Positions 31,744 to 40,600 of a stretch of 52,129 nt of DNA are shown piece by piece. Origin of the DNA: JASMTM01 sp964441735 (GTDB lineage: Bacteria; Thermotogota; Thermotogae; Petrotogales; Kosmotogaceae). The stretch is from NCBI GenBank assembly GCA_964441735.1, contig CAYTVB010000013.1:1-52129 (forward strand). The letters run 5' to 3'. A program made the translations under genes and the position numbers. The notes under the pieces are model-generated. The model ran no database searches, was not told the DNA's origin, and worked only from the letters and a program-made list of their open reading frames with translations. How positions within the stretch are numbered: the first letter of the stretch is position 1; each line of letters begins with the position of its first letter.

Positions 31744-32169
31744 ATGGCAAAAAAGGTAATCGCAGAGATTAAATTGCAACTTGAAGCTGGAAAAGCAAGC
31801 CCTGCACCACCAGTTGGTCCTGCATTGGGTCAGCATGGGGTAAATATAATGGAATTCTGCAAGAAGTTTAACGCTGAAACTGCAGACAAACCAGGATTGG
31901 TATTTCCCGTTGTACTTACTGTTTATGCTGACAGATCCTTCACCTATATACTAAAAACGCCGCCTGCAAGCTTCTTAATTCTTAAAGCTGCTGGAATTGA
32001 GAAAGGTTCAGGTGAACCAAATGCTATTAAGGTTGGAAAGATCACGAAAAAACAGGTGAAGGAAATTGCAGAAACGAAGATGCCCGATTTGAACGCCAGA
32101 ACAATGGAAAGTGCTATGAAGATAATTGAAGGCACTGCAAGAAATATGGGCATCGAAGTGGTAGCTTAA
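31744..32169 (+). CDS. rplK: 50S ribosomal protein L11
   Basis: Binds the GTPase-associated region of 23S rRNA. The 141 residues contain KLQLEAGKASPAPPVGPALGQHGVNIMEFCK, the proline-rich N-domain, and the C-domain SGEPNAIKVGKITKKQVKEIAE with MPDLNARTMESAM. The ATG follows GGGAGGT. First gene of the L11-L1-L10-L7/L12-RNA polymerase string. Confidence 0.97.
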   Translation: MAKKVIAEIKLQLEAGKASPAPPVGPALGQHGVNIMEFCKKFNAETADKPGLVFPVVLTVYADRSFTYILKTPPASFLILKAAGIEKGSGEPNAIKVGKITKKQVKEIAETKMPDLNARTMESAMKIIEGTARNMGIEVVA

Positions 32170-32181
32170 GGAGGGGCCGAC

Positions 32182-32883
32182 ATGCAAAGATCAAAACGAT
32201 ATAAAGAAGCCAGAAAACTTACAGAAAGAGCGAAATTATATTCACTAAATGAAGCGATTGAAACAATCAAATCTATGCCCGGTGCAGGATTTGATGAAAC
32301 CATTGAACTGCATATAAAACTCGGAATACAGCCATCAAAATCTGATCAACAGGTTAGAGGAACAATAGGATTGCCTAATGGGACAGGAAAAACAGTTAGG
32401 GTACTGGTATTTGCACGAGGAGAAAATGTAGAAACAGCAAAAGAAGCTGGAGCTGATTTTGTAGGTTCAGATGAGCTTATTGAAGAAGTTCAAAAAGGTT
32501 GGACCGATTTTGATATAGCTATTTCCACACCAGATATGATGAGAGAAATCGGGAAACTTGGAAGGATTTTAGGTCCGAGAGGGTTAATGCCTTCACCAAA
32601 ATCTGGAACAGTAACTACTGAGATTGAAGATACAGTAAAAGCTTTTAAAGCGGGTAGAGTGGAAATCAAAAACGATAAAACCGCAAATCTGCATTTACCT
32701 GTTGGGAAAAAATCCTTTGACAATGAGAAACTTGAAGAAAATGTTCGTTCAGCACTAAGACAGATAATTAAAATGAGACCAGCATCTGCCAAAGGTAGAT
32801 TTATAGTTAAAGCAACATTAGCACCAACCATGAGCCCATCAGTAAAGATTAATCATAACGAACTGATAACAACAGTAATTTAG
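32182..32883 (+). CDS. rplA: 50S ribosomal protein L1
   Basis: L1 stalk protein and, in many bacteria, translational repressor of the L11-L1 mRNA. The 233 residues contain DETIELHIKLGIQPSKSDQQVRG, VLVFARGE, GRILGPRGLMPSPKSGTVT, FKAGRVEIKNDKTANLHLPVGK and a C-terminal KGRFIVKATLAPTMSPSVKIN. The ATG follows AAGGAGGGG. It is followed by the L10 leader region. Confidence 0.97.
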   Translation: MQRSKRYKEARKLTERAKLYSLNEAIETIKSMPGAGFDETIELHIKLGIQPSKSDQQVRGTIGLPNGTGKTVRVLVFARGENVETAKEAGADFVGSDELIEEVQKGWTDFDIAISTPDMMREIGKLGRILGPRGLMPSPKSGTVTTEIEDTVKAFKAGRVEIKNDKTANLHLPVGKKSFDNEKLEENVRSALRQIIKMRPASAKGRFIVKATLAPTMSPSVKINHNELITTVI

Positions 32884-32902
32884 GACAAACAAAAAGTTAA
32901 TA

Positions 32903-32960
32903 GTACCTGAGACAACAGGTAGGCAAACTGCCTTTAATGTTAAATCACCTGTCGAGGTAC
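32903..32960 (+). promoter_or_regulatory. Ribosomal protein L10 leader RNA
   Basis: A branched structure closed by GTACCT (32903-32908) with AGGTAC (32955-32960). Inside it ACAGGT (32915-32920) pairs with ACCTGT (32947-32952), and AGGC pairs with GCCT (32921-32933) as an inner hairpin. The place (between rplA and rplJ) and the fold match the L10 leader, where the L10-L7/L12 complex binds its own mRNA. A terminator follows within 30 bases. Confidence 0.8.
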
Positions 32961-32984
32961 GCCGAAATAAAATCAGTTATTTCT

Positions 32985-33007
32985 GCGGCCTTATTGGCCG
33001 CTTTTTT
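32985..33007 (+). terminator. Intrinsic terminator/attenuator before rplJ
   Basis: GCGGCC (32985-32990), loop TTATT, GGCCGC (32996-33001), then six Ts (33002-33007). It lies between the L10 leader and the rplJ ribosome site, so expression of rplJ-rplL and perhaps rpoBC is probably set by read-through of this hairpin when L10 is scarce. Confidence 0.85.
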
Positions 33008-33029
33008 ACAGAGGAGGTGCCAGTGAGAA

Positions 33030-33575
33030 GTGTATACAAGAAAAGAAAAAGAAAGATTTGTAGATGAATTGTCTGAAACATTTTCTGACTCATCATTGAT
33101 TTTGTTCTCTGATTACAGAGGTCTATCTGTTGAAAAGATAACAGAATTAAGAGATCAACTTTATGAAAGATACCAGGAGAACGCAGCATATACAATTTCA
33201 AAAAACACACTGGTAAGATTAGCACTTACAAAAGCAGGTTTTTCTGAAGAAGAATGGAAAAATGAAGTTGCCGGTACAACAGCCATTCTTACGGTGAGAG
33301 AAGACGGACCTATAGAAGCCATTAAGATTTTATGGGATTTTGCCAAAAAGAATAAACTGCCGGTTTTAAGAGGTTGTTATTTAGAAGGTATTTACAATCC
33401 ATCTGAGAAGATCAGCGATCTTGCAAAACTACCTTCAAAAGAACAACTTATCGCCATGGTTGTTGGAGGAGTTGCTTCTCCAATACGTGGATTTGTTTAC
33501 AGTCTCAACGGGATATTGACAAAGTTACTTTATGCTATTAATGCTATAAAAGAAAAACAGGAAGAACAGAAATAA
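33030..33575 (+). CDS. rplJ: 50S ribosomal protein L10
   Basis: Stalk base protein that anchors L7/L12 dimers and represses its own mRNA. The 181 residues contain the L10 block FVDELSETFSDSSLILFSDYRGLSVEKITELRDQL and KNTLVRLALTKAG, with the long C-terminal L12-binding helix (LLYAINAIKEKQEEQK). The start must be GTG 33030 or later, since an in-frame TGA lies at 33024. The ribosome site GAGGAGGTG is rather far (about 12 bases), and an out-of-frame GTG at 33023 lies closer to it. Confidence 0.95.
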   Translation: MYTRKEKERFVDELSETFSDSSLILFSDYRGLSVEKITELRDQLYERYQENAAYTISKNTLVRLALTKAGFSEEEWKNEVAGTTAILTVREDGPIEAIKILWDFAKKNKLPVLRGCYLEGIYNPSEKISDLAKLPSKEQLIAMVVGGVASPIRGFVYSLNGILTKLLYAINAIKEKQEEQK

Positions 33576-33594
33576 TAATTCGGAGGTGTATGAA

Positions 33595-33981
33595 ATGACT
33601 AAGGAAGAACTTATTCAGGCTATTAAAGACATGAAGGTTTCTGAACTGGCTGATTTAGTAAAGGCTTTAGAAGATGAATTCGACATTAGCGCAAGTGCAC
33701 CAGTAGCAATGGCTGCTGCACCAGGTGCTGCAGGCGCTGCAGAAGAAGAAGAGGAAGAAAAAACAGAGTTTGATGTTGCCTTAAAATCCTTTGGCCAGAA
33801 GAAAATTGCTGTAATAAAAGTAGTAAGAAGTCTTACAGGTTTAGGTCTTAAGGAAGCAAAAGAGCTTGTAGAAAAAGCTGGCACTCCTGACGGTGTTGTG
33901 AAAGAAGGAGCATCAAAAGAAGAAGCAGAAGAGATCAAAAAACAGCTGGAAGAAGCAGGCGCAGAAGTAGAGTTGAAGTAA
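33595..33981 (+). CDS. rplL: 50S ribosomal protein L7/L12
   Basis: Stalk protein that recruits translation factors. The 128 residues have an N-terminal dimerisation domain (KEELIQAIKDMKVSELADLVKALEDEF), an Ala/Gly/Glu hinge, and the C-terminal domain EEKTEFDVALKSFGQKKIAVIKVVR with GLGLKEAKELVEKAG. The ATG at 33595 has CGGAGGTG six bases upstream, which rules against the GTG at 33586. Confidence 0.97.
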   Translation: MTKEELIQAIKDMKVSELADLVKALEDEFDISASAPVAMAAAPGAAGAAEEEEEEKTEFDVALKSFGQKKIAVIKVVRSLTGLGLKEAKELVEKAGTPDGVVKEGASKEEAEEIKKQLEEAGAEVELK

Positions 33982-34031
33982 TTACTTAACACGCCTTTCA
34001 CAAAAAGTGTTTATAATGTTTTTGAGAGTTC

Positions 34032-34061
34032 ACCTACATCAGGTAAATTACTGGTGTAGGT
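34032..34061 (+). promoter_or_regulatory. Hairpin between rplL and rpoB
   Basis: ACCTACATCAG (34032-34042) pairs with CTGGTGTAGGT (34051-34061), an 11-base stem with one G-U and an 8-base loop, followed by TTATTG rather than a true T run. It is upstream of the rpoB ribosome site. A TATAAT at 34012-34017 lies just before it, with a poor -35. It may act as a partial terminator, a processing site or the leader of a local rpoB transcript. Confidence 0.55.
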
Positions 34062-34093
34062 TTATTGTGCTAAAGTAGACGAGAGGTGATTTA

Positions 34094-37000
34094 ATGAGAA
34101 AAGAAACGTTTGCCAGGCGGGAGCGCTGGGTCTTCGGTAAGGTATCAGAACCAATAGACTTTCCAAATTTGATTGAGATACAGACAAATTCTTTCCAGTG
34201 GTTTATTGAAACAGGTTTGTTAGATGTACTGAAAAAATATTCGCCTATTAAATCGCAAATGCAAAGAAGTGATGTTAGAAAAAGCGATAAAGGCTTTTCA
34301 CTGGAATTTGTCAAAACAAGAGTTGGGGAAGCAAGATATGATATTCAAGAATGTAGAGACAAAGGGCTGACATATTCCGTTCCTCTGTATGTTACGGTCA
34401 GGATAACTGATCTATCTACAGGAGAGATTAAAGACGAAGAGGCCTTCTTTGGTTATCTGCCTTATATGACTGATGATGCTTCCTTTGTAATCAATGGTGC
34501 CGAACGAGTTGTAGTTAATCAGCTGGTAAGGTCACCAGGTGTTTATTTCGTCGATGAACCGACAAAGTCCAAGACTTCATCCGAGCCAATTTTCGTTGCC
34601 CATTTCTTACCTGTAAAAGGGGCCTGGCTTGAAGTACTTTTGAATCCCATTAAGCAAATCATGCAGGTAAGAATTGACAGACGAAGAAAAATGAATCTAT
34701 TTCTTTTACTAAAAGCTCTTGGTTATGAGGACGATATTGAGTTACTCAATCTTTTTGTAACAAATGTTGAGGCAAATGACGAATATGGTTTATCCACTCA
34801 CAAAGGCAGTATTTTACTCGAAGATATTGAAGTAAAAGGTTCAAAGATTGCAGAAAAGGGTTCGGTATTGACTGAAAATCTTATAAAGAATATTGCTGAA
34901 TCAGATGTTGAAACGATAAAAGTACCCTCACCTTTAGCAATGAAAACACTAACTGCATTACATAAAACATATGGCAAGGATCTGAACAATGAAAATGCTT
35001 ACATAGAGATGTTCAGAAAACTTAAACCCGGTGAAATTCCAAGAGTTAATGCAGCGAAGAATTATTTCTACAACCTGTATTTTAATCCTGATAGATTTGA
35101 CTTTTCAGATGTTGGTAGATTCAAAATAAATAGCAGACTTAAAAGGGTATACCATGATTATTTGAAGAAGGTAGAAGGCAAAAAGGATGTACCTGAGGAT
35201 CTAGAATATGGAGAAGAGTCCATGGTGCTTACACCCATGGATATTGTACTGGCAGCAAGACATTTAGTTGCGGTAGAGTCCCGACCTGAATTGCTTGACA
35301 CGAAAGACCATCTTGGAAACAAACGTGTCAGAACAGTTGGAGAATTAATGCAAACTGAATTTGAAAAGGCTTTCATGAAAATACACAGACTACTTGAAGA
35401 AAAATTGACTATATATACATCTTTTGACAAGATTTCAATTCAAAATCTGGTGAATGTTAGAACATTGATGACAACATTGCATCAGTTTTTTGCAACAAGT
35501 CAGCTTTCACAATTTATGGATCAGGTTAACCCTCTTGCAGAACTTACAAATAAGCGTCGATTGTCTGCAATAGGACCTGGAGGTCTGAAACGTGAACACG
35601 CGCGTTTTGAAGTGAGAGACGTTCACCATTCGCATTTTGGTAGAATGTGTCCAATTGAAACACCTGAAGGCGCTAATATTGGGCTTATGACATCACTTTC
35701 TACATACGCAACGATTGATAAGTACGGTTTCCTGATGACGCCCTATAGAAAGGTGAAAAAAGGCAAGATTACTGATGAGATTGAATATCTTTCCGCTGAT
35801 GAAGAAGAGCATTACAACATAGCACAGTCAACCATAGATATTGAAGGAAATAAAATTGCACAGGATTCAGTAGAAGTAAGATATGAAGGTGAAATCAAAT
35901 TTGTTGACAAAGATGAAGTTGATTTTATGGCTGTTTCTCCAAAGCAGATAGTCAGTATATCAACATCCCTAATACCATTTCTTGAACATGATGACGCCAA
36001 TCGTGCATTAATGGGTTCTAACATGCAACGTCAGGCAGTGCCCGTTGTAAAACCTGAGGCACCGGTAGTAGGAACAGGTGTAGAAGCTGTTGCAGCAAGG
36101 GATTCAGGTTTTGTATTGCTTGCAAAAAATGATGGAGTAGTTAAATACGTTGATGGAAGAAAAATTATTATTGAGAGAAAAGACAAGAAAGGCAAAAAAT
36201 CTGAGGTAGATGAATACAATCTAAGAAAGTTTGTTAGAACCAACCAGGATACAGCTATTAATCAACGACCGATAGTATCTGTTGGGGAAGAAGTGAAAAA
36301 AGGTGATCCAATTGCTGATGGTCCTTCCACAGACATGGGAGAACTGGCTCTTGGAAAAAATGTAACTGTAGCGTTTATGCCATGGGAAGGATACAATTTC
36401 GAAGACGCGATATTGGTAAGTGACGAGTTGCTTGAAAACGATACGTTCACAACCATACATATAGAGATGTACGAAACGGTGGCAAGAGATACCCAGCTCG
36501 GTCCCGAAGAAATCACTGCGGATATTCCAAATGTTTCAAAGAGCCTGCTTAAAAATCTTGACGAAATTGGCGTTGTTAGAGTTGGGGCTTATGTTACATC
36601 AGGTGATATCCTAGTAGGTAAGGTAACACCTAAAGGAGAATCGGACGCGACGGCTGAAGAAAAGATAATAAGATCTGTCTTTGGTGACCGCGGTCGTGAT
36701 GTGAAAGACAGCTCACTTAAACTTCCCCATGGAATAGAGGGAAGAGTAATTGATGTCAAGTATTTTGATAAAGAACAGGTTTCAGAATTAGGTTCAGGAG
36801 TTAATAAACTGGTGAAGGTTTTTGTTGCCTGCAGAAAACCACTTGATATAGGGGATAAACTTGCTGGAAGGCATGGTAATAAAGGGGTTGTTTCCAATAT
36901 TATCCCTAAAGAAAATATGCCTTTCCTTCCTGATGGTAAACCTATTCAGGTTGTACTATCACCTCTTGGCGTTCCATCAAGAATGAATGTTGGACAGGTT

Positions 37001-37594
37001 CTTGAGACTCACCTGGGTTGGCTAGGTTCGCTTACAGACAGATATTTTGCAACGCCAATTTTTGATGGAGCTAAGGAACATGAAATAATGGAAGAACTCT
37101 TTAAAGCAAGAAAGGAAAATCGTCTTGATGCGGGTGATGACGAAGAAAAGAAAACCGGAAAAGTCTTATTAAAAGATGGAAGAACCGGTGAACCCTTCGA
37201 TTTCCCAATAGTCGTTGGAACTATGTATATGCTGAAGCTTGTTCATATTGCAAAAGACAAGATTCATTCACGTTCAACAGGACCATATTCATTGATCCAT
37301 CAGCAGCCTCTTGGAGGAAAAGCTCATTTTGGAGGACAAAGATTCGGAGAAATGGAAGTTTGGGCACTGGAAGCACACGGTGCAGCTCATACGCTGAATG
37401 AAATGCTTACAATTAAATCAGACGATATTGCAGGAAGAAACGAAGTGTACAAGTCTATACTTAAAAATATTAGAATACCAAAACCCGGAATTCCTGAAAG
37501 TTTTAAAGTTTTAATCAAAGAACTTCAGGGGTTAGCTCTGGATGTGAAGGTATATGATCCTGACGGGAATGAGCTTGAAGTTGATAAATTATAA
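34094..37594 (+). CDS. rpoB: RNA polymerase beta subunit
   Basis: Catalytic-core subunit, 1,166 residues. Recognisable blocks include INGAERVVVNQLVRSPGVYF, the rifampicin-cluster region SQLSQFMDQVNPLAELTNKRR, GPGGLKREHARFEVRDVH, CPIETPEGANIGLM, GYNFEDAILVSDEL and the C-terminal QRFGEMEVWALEAHGAAHTLNEML. At the position of E. coli His526 it has Asn486, and at Asn518, Ser522 and Leu533 it has Val, Ala and Ile. The ATG follows GAGAGGTGAT. It is transcribed with rpoC, 30 bases downstream. Confidence 0.98.
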   Translation: MRKETFARRERWVFGKVSEPIDFPNLIEIQTNSFQWFIETGLLDVLKKYSPIKSQMQRSDVRKSDKGFSLEFVKTRVGEARYDIQECRDKGLTYSVPLYVTVRITDLSTGEIKDEEAFFGYLPYMTDDASFVINGAERVVVNQLVRSPGVYFVDEPTKSKTSSEPIFVAHFLPVKGAWLEVLLNPIKQIMQVRIDRRRKMNLFLLLKALGYEDDIELLNLFVTNVEANDEYGLSTHKGSILLEDIEVKGSKIAEKGSVLTENLIKNIAESDVETIKVPSPLAMKTLTALHKTYGKDLNNENAYIEMFRKLKPGEIPRVNAAKNYFYNLYFNPDRFDFSDVGRFKINSRLKRVYHDYLKKVEGKKDVPEDLEYGEESMVLTPMDIVLAARHLVAVESRPELLDTKDHLGNKRVRTVGELMQTEFEKAFMKIHRLLEEKLTIYTSFDKISIQNLVNVRTLMTTLHQFFATSQLSQFMDQVNPLAELTNKRRLSAIGPGGLKREHARFEVRDVHHSHFGRMCPIETPEGANIGLMTSLSTYATIDKYGFLMTPYRKVKKGKITDEIEYLSADEEEHYNIAQSTIDIEGNKIAQDSVEVRYEGEIKFVDKDEVDFMAVSPKQIVSISTSLIPFLEHDDANRALMGSNMQRQAVPVVKPEAPVVGTGVEAVAARDSGFVLLAKNDGVVKYVDGRKIIIERKDKKGKKSEVDEYNLRKFVRTNQDTAINQRPIVSVGEEVKKGDPIADGPSTDMGELALGKNVTVAFMPWEGYNFEDAILVSDELLENDTFTTIHIEMYETVARDTQLGPEEITADIPNVSKSLLKNLDEIGVVRVGAYVTSGDILVGKVTPKGESDATAEEKIIRSVFGDRGRDVKDSSLKLPHGIEGRVIDVKYFDKEQVSELGSGVNKLVKVFVACRKPLDIGDKLAGRHGNKGVVSNIIPKENMPFLPDGKPIQVVLSPLGVPSRMNVGQVLETHLGWLGSLTDRYFATPIFDGAKEHEIMEELFKARKENRLDAGDDEEKKTGKVLLKDGRTGEPFDFPIVVGTMYMLKLVHIAKDKIHSRSTGPYSLIHQQPLGGKAHFGGQRFGEMEVWALEAHGAAHTLNEMLTIKSDDIAGRNEVYKSILKNIRIPKPGIPESFKVLIKELQGLALDVKVYDPDGNELEVDKL

Positions 37595-37624
37595 TGGGGA
37601 ATTATCCCTCAAGGAGGGAATAGA

Positions 37625-40600
37625 ATGGCTGTAAATTCGTATATGAGAAAAATCAATTCAGTAGGCATAGGAATTGCCTCACCTGAAAGGGTAAGATCCT
37701 GGTCAAATGGTGAAGTAAAAAAGCCCGAGACTATTAACTACAGAACGTTCAAACCTGAAAAAGATGGACTATTTTGCGAAAAAATATTTGGTCCAACCAA
37801 GGATTATGAATGTGCCTGTGGCAAATATAAGGGTAAGAAATATGAAGGTACCATTTGTGAACGATGTAATGTAAAAGTAGAGTCCAAAGACGCCAGAAGA
37901 AGAAAGATGGGACATATAGATCTGGCTGCCCCGGTAGTTCACGTATGGTATTTAAAGAGTGCACCAAGTATACTTGCTTCTGTTCTAAATGTTACTTCGA
38001 AAGATCTGGAAAATGTAATTTACTACGGATCAAGAAGGGTTATTGAAGGCAGGTATGTTGTCACTGATCCGAAAGACACTGACTTCATACCCGGTCAAAC
38101 ACTTTATCAAACAGAATACGAAATATATTCGAAGAAAAGAGAATTTGAGGTTGAACAGGGAGTAAAAGTTAGAAATCCTAAAAGCCCGGTAGTTTCTGAT
38201 ATAGATGGAAAAGTTGAAGTTAAAGGTGATACAGCTAATACAGATAGAGAGATTAACTGGATAATTGTAAAGACGGAAGATGGAGTTACAGAGAAATATC
38301 CGGTATTCGAAGGAGCCTTCATTTATGTTAATGATGGCGATGAGGTTAGAAAAGGTGATACACTGGCCGATAGATTCCTTTTTGAAGATGAGGTATTATC
38401 CCTGACTGAATACAGACTTTTCGATGAATACTATCCTGGAAGCTTTGAGATTGAAACAGAAACAGAAAGTGATCGCCCGATTGTTTTAATTACTGAGATA
38501 GACGATGAAGTGTCCCAGGAAATAAAGAAAAATGTTGGCGATATCGTAATAGAAAATGAGTATGAAGCCTACAGGGAACTTTATCCAGGAAAAGTTAGAT
38601 GTGATTACGGCGCAGCTGCCATCAAAAAACTTCTGGAAAGGCTTGATTTTGAGGAATTAAAAGTAGAAATTGAACATGAGTTGAAAGGTCTGGCTAAGAG
38701 CAGTGCAAGAGCGCTTAAATTACTCAGGCGATTGAAATTCGTTAAGGACTTCATTAAATCAGATAACAAACCAGAATGGATTGTAATGAATGTTGTTCCT
38801 GTAGTTCCACCTGATTTGAGACCTATGATTCAAATAGAAGGTGGTCGCTTTGCAACAACTGATTTGAATGATCTATATAGAAGAGTTATAAATAGAAATA
38901 ACAGATTATCCAAATTATTGAGTATAGGCGCACCGGAAATTATTATAAGAAATGAAAAAAGAATGCTTCAGGAAGCTGTTGATTCTTTAATATATAACGG
39001 AAGAGTTGGCAAGGCTGTTACAGATAAATCAGGGAGACCTTTGAAGTCACTTACCGATTTAGTAAAAGGTAAAAAGGGTAGATTTAGAAGAAATCTTCTT
39101 GGTAAACGAGTTGATTATTCAGGAAGAGCAGTTATTGTTGTCGGACCGGACCTGAAGATTCACGAATGTGGTATTCCAAAGAGAATGGCAATGGAATTAT
39201 TCAAGCCCTTTGTTTTAGGAAAACTGCTCGGTAGTGAATCAAGCAAGTCAGCAAGAAAATTGAAGAAAACAGTTATTGAACGTGAAATGCCTGAAGCCTG
39301 GGAAGTGCTTGAAGATGTAATTAAAGGACATCCTGTACTGCTGAATAGAGCTCCCACATTACACAGGATATCCATTCAATCCTTTATACCAAAATTGGTT
39401 GAAGGTAATGCCGTTAAACTACATCCACTTGTTTGTGCACCATTTAATGCTGATTTTGATGGAGACCAGATGGCTGTTCATGTTCCATTATCTACTGCTG
39501 CTCAGGCAGAAGCAAAATTCTTGATGTTGAGTAGATATAATGTTATTTCTCCAGCCAATGGCAAGCCGATATCGATGCCCGGTAAGGATATTATTGTTGG
39601 TATTTATTACCTTACAACCACGGACTTCGAATATGAAAACCTTGAAAAAGAGCTTAATGAGTATTATGAAGAGCTTGAGAAATCAGGAATTAGCGAGACC
39701 GAGTTAAAGGAAAAGGGTAGGAAAAAGGCTCTGGAGAAAGTAAGCTGGAAATTTGGTATGAAAGATGAAGCGCTAATGGCATATGATTCAGGACTCATAG
39801 GCCTTCATGACCCTATTCTTGTCCAGATTGAAGAAGAAGAAGACCTAACATTAACGAGTATAGGACGAATAATATTTAATTCAATAATTCCTGAAAAACT
39901 AAGAAATTACAATCTAAAATTTACAAAGAAACATATAAAAACATTGATTTACAACTGTTTCCAGGAATACGGAATTGATAGAACAGCAGATCTTCTTGAT
40001 GACATGATGAGATTGGGATTCCACTACGCAACTGTTAGTGGACTTACAATTTCTATAAGAGATATCATAATGTATTCCAAAAAAGAAGAAATCATCAACA
40101 ATGCAGAGAAAAAAGTTGAAGAGATCGATCAGTTGTACAAAGATGGATATCTTAATGAAAATAACAGAATTACAGAGATCATTAAGATCTGGGAAGGAGC
40201 TACCCAAGAACTCACATTAAAAACATACGATGAATTCAAGAAACATCCTTTCAATCCTGTTTACATGATGGTTGATTCAGGAGCTAGAGGTAACATTGAC
40301 CAGCTGAAGCAGTTATCCGGAATGAGAGGATTGATGGCTGATCCATCAGGTAAAACAATTGAGGTACCAATATTGTCAAACTTCAGAGATGGATTGAAGG
40401 AGCTTGAGTTCTTTACCTCAACCCATGGAGCAAGAAAGGGATCAGCTGATACAGCGTTAAGAACATCCTTTGCAGGATACTTAACCAGAAGATTGGTTGA
40501 TGTTGCACAGAGTACCACTGTAACGACACCTGATTGTGGAACCAGTGATGGCACAGAAGCGATTGAACTAATGGCTGATGATGTTACCATAGAAAAAATT

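Noticed and set aside
33730..33775. Low-complexity GCA/GAA run in rplL as a repeat element
   Set aside because: This is the normal flexible Ala/Gly/Glu hinge of L7/L12.
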